Source: CAZVBV01 sp964509975 (GTDB taxonomy: Bacteria; Patescibacteriota; Gracilibacteria; UBA4473). From it: a stretch of DNA of 64,000 nucleotides. Made by a program: the position numbers and the translations under genes. Shown in pieces: positions 58,558-64,000 of the stretch (its first letter is position 1; every line of letters starts with the position of its first letter). The stretch covers positions 1 through 64,000 of the forward strand of contig CAZDZO010000004.1 of the NCBI GenBank assembly GCA_964509975.1. Direction: 5' to 3'. The notes beneath the pieces were generated by a model. The model made no database searches and had not been told where the DNA came from. It was given only the letters and a program-made list of their open reading frames with translations.

Positions 58558-60720
58558 ATGAAAAAACAAATTATCAATCGTTTTCTTTTCGTGGTTGGAA
58601 TCGCAGTAGTATCAATAACCCTTGCTCTTCCCGCCTCTACTTTTGGAGATAATTTTATCGGACAAAAACTCCAAGCTTTTAAGGTAACGCTCGGACTTGA
58701 TCTGGCTGGGGGAACGGAACTGGATTACCGAATCGATCTATCGGACGCCATTGAACAAAACAATGACGATGATCCGAGTAATAACGTGAGTTTGGACTTC
58801 ATCTCTGAATCTGTCCGTGACGCACTCGAGGCACGAGTAAATCCCGCTGGAGTGGGTGAAATTATTATCAAACGATCACAAGTAGATACGGAAGAACACA
58901 TTATCATCCAGATGCCACCAAGCTCAAATGTGGATAAAGCAAAAGCAGATGCTGAACAAGATAATCGATTGGAATTTTATGAAGAAGATCCTGGACGAGT
59001 TAATCTCAAAAAAGTAGAAATTGCCGGCGAACTCGACAAAGTAACTACATGGAATTGGCAAAAACAAGTAGATGCACTTTCTCTTGATGAAAACATTGAC
59101 TTCATCCTTACAGAAAACCGATTTAAAGACGATCTCAATGATCCAGCACTAGCGGACAAGCTTTTTGCTGCCTCACAAGGAACCTTTTTGAGTGAAGTAG
59201 TCGAGACAACAACCGAAGCAGAATACACCATCGGAGAGGATGGAAATCTTGTAATTAAATCTTTTCCAAAGAATGTACTCGCCATTGTAAAGGTTACTGA
59301 AAAGAAAAAAGAAGCACGAGAAAAAACGATTCCTGCCAAAGCAGGTGCTCGCCACATTCTCTTTGCTTATCCTGAAGCGAATCGTGCACCAGAAGATGTT
59401 CGATACGAATCCAAGGAAATGGCGCTTGAAGAAGCTGAAAAGATGCTCGCGAAGCTTCAAGAAGAAGGCGTGGACAATTTTTCAGAACTCGCCAAAGAGT
59501 TCTCTACTGAAGGCGCTGCCCAACAAACAGGAGGAGACCTTGGAGAATTTGAAAAAGAACGAATGGTTCCAGAATTTTCTGAGGCGGTCTTCGGCATGGA
59601 AGAACCGGGACTGGTTGGAGAAATCGTAGAAAGTTCCTTCGGATTCCACGTCATCGAAGTACTTAAACAAATACCGGAAGCAACTGAAACAACTTACGAA
59701 GATCAAATTTCATACGAAATGCTCGCTTGGAACAAAGATGACCTTCAGTGGATCGAAACTGAACTTGGCGGTGCACAACTCGAAAATGCGACTGTTGGAT
59801 ACGATGAAATCGGTCAACCCGTGGTAAATCTCCTCTTCGATGCAGAAGGAGGTGACATGTTTGCAGAACTGACTGAAAATGTTGCCGCTAAAAAATGTGA
59901 AGGTGGACCCTGCCGACTCGGAATTAAAGTGGGAGGACGATGGATTACACAACCAACTGTTCGTGAAAAGATTGTTGGACGAACATCTCAAATTAGTGGG
60001 AATTTCACATTTGATTCCGCACGAGACTTGTCAGACGGACTCAATTTGGGAGCTATCGACGCCCCAATTATTCTGAGTGGACAAACAACAATTACACCTG
60101 AACTTGGTCACGAACAACTCGACAAGAGTTTGAAAGCCGGAATCTTCGGATTTATCGCCATCATGATCTTCCTTATCGGAATGTACCGGTTCATGGGAAT
60201 TATTGCAGCCGTTTCACTCACTCTCTACGGATCAATATTTGTGACGCTTTTGAAAATTTGGCCAGAAAGTTTCGGTGGACCAATCGTGCTTACTTTGGCA
60301 GGAATTGCGGGAATTGTATTATCAGTTGGACTAGCAGTAGACGGAAATATTTTGATCTTTGAACGATTAAAAGAAGAATTAAAACGAGGGCGAAGTTTGG
60401 AGCAAGCCGTTGATCTCGGGTTCGAACGAGCGTGGACAGCGATTCGTGATTCTAATCTCACGACATTGCTCACCTGTTTGATTCTCTTCTCGTTTGGAAG
60501 TTCTGTTATTAAAGGATTTGCAATCACATTAATTGTAGGAACACTTCTTTCAATGTTCACCGCGATTACAATTTCTCGAAACTTGTTGCGATTCACATTG
60601 CTCTTCAAGCAATTTCGTAAAACGGCTCTCTTTGGAGTAAAAGGAGCTGATGTTGCGAACACCAAAAATGCTGTTGGTGCGAGTATTCGAAAAAGAGAAA
60701 AAAATAAAAACGATCAATAA
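58558..60720 (+). CDS. secD: SecD with an embedded parvulin (PpiC-type) rotamase domain
   Basis: SecD works with SecF to pull exported proteins through SecYEG using the proton gradient. The 720-residue protein has TM1 at the N-terminus, GLDLAGGTELDYRI (P1 region), and the C-terminal six-helix RND region with SVGLAVDGNILIFERLKEEL and FERAWTAIRDSNLTTLLTCL. Between P1 halves, residues about 262-372 are a parvulin domain: ARHILFAYPE, FSELAKEFSTEGAAQQTGGD, LGEF, MVPEFSEAVFGM and SSFGFHVIEVLK. I know of no usual SecD with this insert. TTGACA (about 58506) lies upstream. secF follows 41 bp later. Confidence 0.93.
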   Translation: MKKQIINRFLFVVGIAVVSITLALPASTFGDNFIGQKLQAFKVTLGLDLAGGTELDYRIDLSDAIEQNNDDDPSNNVSLDFISESVRDALEARVNPAGVGEIIIKRSQVDTEEHIIIQMPPSSNVDKAKADAEQDNRLEFYEEDPGRVNLKKVEIAGELDKVTTWNWQKQVDALSLDENIDFILTENRFKDDLNDPALADKLFAASQGTFLSEVVETTTEAEYTIGEDGNLVIKSFPKNVLAIVKVTEKKKEAREKTIPAKAGARHILFAYPEANRAPEDVRYESKEMALEEAEKMLAKLQEEGVDNFSELAKEFSTEGAAQQTGGDLGEFEKERMVPEFSEAVFGMEEPGLVGEIVESSFGFHVIEVLKQIPEATETTYEDQISYEMLAWNKDDLQWIETELGGAQLENATVGYDEIGQPVVNLLFDAEGGDMFAELTENVAAKKCEGGPCRLGIKVGGRWITQPTVREKIVGRTSQISGNFTFDSARDLSDGLNLGAIDAPIILSGQTTITPELGHEQLDKSLKAGIFGFIAIMIFLIGMYRFMGIIAAVSLTLYGSIFVTLLKIWPESFGGPIVLTLAGIAGIVLSVGLAVDGNILIFERLKEELKRGRSLEQAVDLGFERAWTAIRDSNLTTLLTCLILFSFGSSVIKGFAITLIVGTLLSMFTAITISRNLLRFTLLFKQFRKTALFGVKGADVANTKNAVGASIRKREKNKNDQ

Positions 60721-60761
60721 TGAATACACTATTATTCATTACTCATTAATCATTACTCATT

Positions 60762-61664
60762 ATGGTAAACATTACAAAACGTCGGAAACTTTGGTTCACT
60801 ATCTCAGGCATCTTTGTCGGACTGAGTGTCCTTGCAATAATTTTCTTCGGATTCCGTTTGGGACTCGACTTCACAGGAGGCGCTCGTTGGACGGTAAATT
60901 TCCATGAAACGACCGAACGACCAGTCGTAGAAAGTTTCTTTGGTGATCTCGATCTCATCACACAAGATCCACAAATCCAAACTGCTGAAAGCGGAGACTA
61001 TTTAATTACTATTGAAAGTTTATCTGACGAAACACTTCAACAAATCTCTGACAAGATGTACGAGGAAGTCGGAGGATTTGATCAAATCAGTTACCGAAAG
61101 GTAGATAGCACTATCGGACAAAACTTTAAGAAAAAAGCCATATACGCCATTTTTATGGCACTGGTAGGAATTATTCTCTTCGTGGCCTTTGCTTTTCGAA
61201 AGATTCCAAAAAGCGTCAATCCTTGGCGATTCGGAGCCGTAGCGATTATTGCCTTGTTCCATGATGTGTTAATCATCCTAGGGGTCTTTACAATTCTCGG
61301 AGCCTTAACGGGTGTCGAACTAGACTTACCATTTATTACCGCACTTCTTGCAACACTCGGATTCTCTGTGAATGACACAATTGTGATTCTTGATCGCGTG
61401 AGAGAAAATTTAAGATTACAAAAAGCCACTGAGTCATTTGAAGATTCTATTGAAAAATCAGTAGAACAAACACTTACTCGATCTATCAACACATCTATAT
61501 CAACCTTGTTGCCACTTTTGGCACTCCTTTTCTTTGGAGCCAATTCAATCTTCTTCTTTGTGCTCGCACTTACGATCGGAATTGGAATTGGAACCTACTC
61601 TTCTATCTTCTTGGCAGCACCACTTCTTGTGAGTATGAAAGCCTTCGCAGATAGCCGAGACTAG
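60762..61664 (+). CDS. secF: Protein-export membrane protein SecF
   Basis: A 300-residue partner of SecD: TM1, then FRLGLDFTGGARWTVNF, a short periplasmic-type domain, and five more helices with RFGAVAIIALFHDVLIILG, LATLGFSVNDTIVILDRVRENL and SINTSISTLLPLLALLFFG. Length is typical. The 41-bp gap after secD holds short ATTACTCATTA repeats. Confidence 0.97.
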   Translation: MVNITKRRKLWFTISGIFVGLSVLAIIFFGFRLGLDFTGGARWTVNFHETTERPVVESFFGDLDLITQDPQIQTAESGDYLITIESLSDETLQQISDKMYEEVGGFDQISYRKVDSTIGQNFKKKAIYAIFMALVGIILFVAFAFRKIPKSVNPWRFGAVAIIALFHDVLIILGVFTILGALTGVELDLPFITALLATLGFSVNDTIVILDRVRENLRLQKATESFEDSIEKSVEQTLTRSINTSISTLLPLLALLFFGANSIFFFVLALTIGIGIGTYSSIFLAAPLLVSMKAFADSRD

Positions 61665-61672
61665 TCACTCTC

Positions 61673-61774
61673 CTCATCCTTCAATTTAGTTGAAGGATCC
61701 AGTAAAAATCTAACTTATGGCTACAGCCATACGTTCTCTTTGTTAGATAAATTCCCCTCGCCAAGCGAGGATGA
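61673..61774. repeat. Hairpin-ended MITE-like repeat
   Basis: Left arm TCATCC TTCAA TTTAG TTGAA GGATCCAGT, right arm CTCG CCAA GCGAGGATGA. Matches the plan of 3399-3526, where the left stem is TCCAG/CTGGA: both sides of the stem changed. Confidence 0.7.
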
Positions 61775-61854
61775 TGGAAAAAATTAACTTGCTATTCTTA
61801 CTCTCAAAGAGGTAGTATTCGTACAACACAACGACCCCTCACTAACTCCTTATA

Positions 61855-63156
61855 ATGAGTTCTGTTAATCCACAAGCAGAGAAACTCAATCAAGTCATCG
61901 AAAACAATAACCTCGCTGTGCTTCAAATGTTGTCCGAAAAAGGAAAGGGCATTTTTTTTCCGAAAGGAGGAATCCTGAAGCAATCAGCCGAAGCGAAGGG
62001 GAAAAAGTTTAATGCTACGATTGGGATCTCAACACAAGACGATGGGACCCCTTTGGTTCTCCCCTCTCTCGAACACCAGATTGGTATTGAACCCAAAAAC
62101 TACGCGCCCTATGCCCCAAGTTTCGGGTTAATGAGTTTGCGAAAAAAATGGCAGGAAAAAATAAAAGCGAAAAACCCTTCTCTCGAAGGCAAAGATTTCT
62201 CTCTTCCTGTTGTCACCAGTGGACTTACGCATGGGCTGTCAACGGCTGCTTATCTTTTTCTCGACCCAGGAGACACACTCATACTCCCTGATAAGTTTTG
62301 GGGGAATTATAAGCTTATTTTTCAGAATGGATTCGAGTCAAAACTTTCTACGTTTAATACTTTTCAAGATAAAAAATTTGATAGCGAAAGTCTCGCTTGG
62401 GCACTCAAAGAAAGCCCAAAAGGAAAAAAAGTCGTGTTACTTAATATCCCAAACAATCCCACGGGATACACTCCGAGTGAAGCGGAAGCAAATCAGATTG
62501 TAGAAGTACTCAAACAATCTGCTGAAGCGGGAAATGAAATTGTTGTTATTTGTGACGATGCCTATTTCGGATTGTTGTATGAAGAAGGTTTACTCAGAGA
62601 ATCACTCTTTGCACGACTTACTGATCTCCATGAAAGCATCTTGGCTGTAAAGCTCGATGGAGCCACCAAAGAAGAATTTGCGTGGGGATTTCGTATCGCG
62701 TTTATTACGTTTGGCGGAAAGAATTTGTCAGCAGAAACGCTCGATGCCTTTGAACAAAAAGCGGCGGGAGCTATTCGTGGGAATCTTTCTAATTGTTGTC
62801 ATCTATCACAAAGCTTACTGCTCAATCTCTTTGAGAGTGAAACATATGAAGCAGAAAAACAACAAGGTTACCGTATCCTTCAAGAACGATACCAAGAAGT
62901 TCGCTCTGTTTTACAAGCGAACAAAGAACGTTTTGCACCGTATTTCAAACCATTGCCGTTTAATTCTGGATACTTTATGTGTATTGAATTGGCAGATAAT
63001 CTCGAGAGCGAACAAGTTCGTCAAAAACTTCTTGAAGAATATGACACCGGCGTTATCGCTACAGGGAATCTCATTCGAATCGCTTTTTCTTCTATTGGAA
63101 AAAAACAAATACCAAAACTTTTTGAAAACATCTTTCAAGCCTGCCAATCCTTCTAA
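61855..63156 (+). CDS. PLP-dependent class I/II aminotransferase
   Basis: A 433-residue fold-type I aminotransferase. It has TSGLTHGLSTAAYLFLDPGD, NIPNNPTGYTPSE (the conserved N-P-T-G), VICDDAYFGLLYEEGL and a PLP-lysine candidate in AVKLDGATKEEFAWGFRIAF. The C-terminal small domain ends with TGVIATGNLIRIAFSSIG. The substrate cannot be read from sequence; aspartate, aromatic or alanine aminotransferase are possible. pckA follows 26 bp later, so the pair may link amino-acid carbon to PEP. Confidence 0.9.
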   Translation: MSSVNPQAEKLNQVIENNNLAVLQMLSEKGKGIFFPKGGILKQSAEAKGKKFNATIGISTQDDGTPLVLPSLEHQIGIEPKNYAPYAPSFGLMSLRKKWQEKIKAKNPSLEGKDFSLPVVTSGLTHGLSTAAYLFLDPGDTLILPDKFWGNYKLIFQNGFESKLSTFNTFQDKKFDSESLAWALKESPKGKKVVLLNIPNNPTGYTPSEAEANQIVEVLKQSAEAGNEIVVICDDAYFGLLYEEGLLRESLFARLTDLHESILAVKLDGATKEEFAWGFRIAFITFGGKNLSAETLDAFEQKAAGAIRGNLSNCCHLSQSLLLNLFESETYEAEKQQGYRILQERYQEVRSVLQANKERFAPYFKPLPFNSGYFMCIELADNLESEQVRQKLLEEYDTGVIATGNLIRIAFSSIGKKQIPKLFENIFQACQSF

Positions 63157-63182
63157 ACTCTTAACTATTAACTCCCCTTCTT

Positions 63183-64000
63183 ATGAATCCTCATGATTCT
63201 CTTTCTCAACTTCTCAGTTCTCAGTCGAGTAAAATCCTCCAAAACACATCACGAGAAAATCTTATCCATCACATCCTCGAACAAAAAGAAGCTCTTGAAA
63301 CACCTTCCGGTAGCCTTGCCACATGGACAGAATCCAAATCCACTGGACGAAGTCCGGCTGATACTTACATCGTTCGACACCCAGAAAGTGAAAAAAATAT
63401 TGACTGGAATTCTCCAACCAATAAATCTCTCGATCCGGATCTTTTTGATGAGCTTTGGAAGGAGGCGTTTGAGATGTTGGAAAAAAAAGAACAACTGTAT
63501 GTTTCTAATTATTCGATAGGCGCAGATGATAAATTTGCCTTGCCAACAAAATTCATTAGTGACAATCCCCTTTCGACACTCTTTGTCGATAACATGTTCC
63601 GTGAAGCCTTGAAGGATACATCCAAAAGTATTTTTGGAAATGATGAATTCACGCTTGTCGCATTGCCACATGACAAGGTGGCATCTAAGAATTACGACTC
63701 TGACATGATCATTGCGATGGATTTCGATCGAAAGTTAGGATTAGTTTATGGATCAGCTTATTGCGGATCAATAAAGAAATTGATGTTTACAGTGATGAAC
63801 TACATGACACCAGAAAAAGGAATCTTGCCGTTGCACTGTTCGGCTAATATCGGACATGATGGTCATTCTGCGTTAATTTTGGGACTTTCCGGAACGGGAA
63901 AAACGACCTTATCTGCCGATGCCAGTCGTCCTTTGATTGGAGACGATGAACATGGTTGGTCTGATGATGGCGTGGCTAATTTTGAAGGCGGATGCTACGC
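63183..64000 (+). CDS. pckA: ATP-type phosphoenolpyruvate carboxykinase (5' part, runs off the window)
   Basis: The first 272 codons of the gene; no stop before the window end. PckA interconverts oxaloacetate plus ATP and PEP plus CO2. Visible parts: STGRSPADTYIVRH, then TEFISDNP-like KFISDNPLSTLFVDNMF, IIAMDFDRKLGLVYGSAYCGSIKK, MTPEKGILPLHCSANIG and the kinase P-loop LSGTGKTTLSAD followed by IGDDEHGW. These are the substrate, manganese and ATP sites of the ATP-dependent enzyme. Start ATG 63183 is 26 bp after the aminotransferase stop. Confidence 0.93.
   Translation, partial: MNPHDSLSQLLSSQSSKILQNTSRENLIHHILEQKEALETPSGSLATWTESKSTGRSPADTYIVRHPESEKNIDWNSPTNKSLDPDLFDELWKEAFEMLEKKEQLYVSNYSIGADDKFALPTKFISDNPLSTLFVDNMFREALKDTSKSIFGNDEFTLVALPHDKVASKNYDSDMIIAMDFDRKLGLVYGSAYCGSIKKLMFTVMNYMTPEKGILPLHCSANIGHDGHSALILGLSGTGKTTLSADASRPLIGDDEHGWSDDGVANFEGGCY

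Overview
The window looks like part of a Patescibacteria (CPR) chromosome, possibly Peregrinibacteria. It is AT-rich and tightly packed, with many short or zero-length gene gaps. It holds typical CPR genes: a VirB4-like ATPase, a sortase, S-layer-homology (SLH) proteins, an RNHCP zinc protein and cysteine-rich proteins with no clear family. It keeps more metabolism than most CPR genomes (AroA, PurE, ATP-type PEP carboxykinase). TGA is used as a stop (for example at the ends of ligA and an SLH gene), so the code is standard code 11. A run of 100 N at 25289-25388 shows this is a scaffold from an assembled draft or metagenome.

Layout. 1-4.2 kb: tail of an unidentified gene, priA and hrcA (divergent), then a promoter-driven stretch rich in hairpins with no gene. 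4.2-14.3 kb: virB4-like ATPase, thiol-redox lipoprotein, tRNA-Val, tRNA-Ser, sortase, a glyQS/membrane protein/trpS operon, a DsbA/GILT-like lipoprotein, a conserved small protein, an SLH protein and tRNA-Asp. 14.3-25.6 kb: hypothetical proteins, a sugar-nucleotide epimerase, a membrane protein with seven cysteine repeats, a YtxH-like protein with a histone-H1-like tail, purE, hisS, recR, a glycosyltransferase and a REP-associated transposase beside paired REP palindromes and the N gap. 25.6-38 kb: leuS, lipoprotein, MFS transporter, 3D/peptidoglycan-binding protein, a second SLH protein, and an operon coding for a PKD-7TM protein and an ATP-grasp/retropepsin-like/metallopeptidase fusion. 38-52.6 kb: dut, two cysteine-rich paralogues and tilS with almost no gaps; an AroA-Nudix fusion; pheS-rpoD-greA; HU; an M23 peptidase; RNHCP; WecG/TagA. 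52.6-64 kb: hypothetical genes, a GIY-YIG nuclease inside perfect terminal inverted repeats, ligA, secD (with an embedded parvulin domain), secF, an aminotransferase and the start of pckA.

Two things stand out. First, the 34.1-38.0 kb operon pairs a membrane protein with one polypeptide that joins an amino-acid or peptide ligase to two peptidase-like domains, so it may both add and remove a peptide modification. Second, the intergenic DNA is full of hairpin-ended repeats whose stems covary, with two plausible mobilisers (a RAYT transposase and a GIY-YIG nuclease). Copies have also entered coding frames (aroA, a cysteine-rich gene). A separate 17-bp motif recurs six times, in genes and between them.

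Promoters are easy to read: TTGAAA, 17 bp, then an extended -10 ending in TGTGGTATAAT or close to it. Several envelope genes start only 6-8 nt after the -10 box, so their mRNAs should be leaderless.
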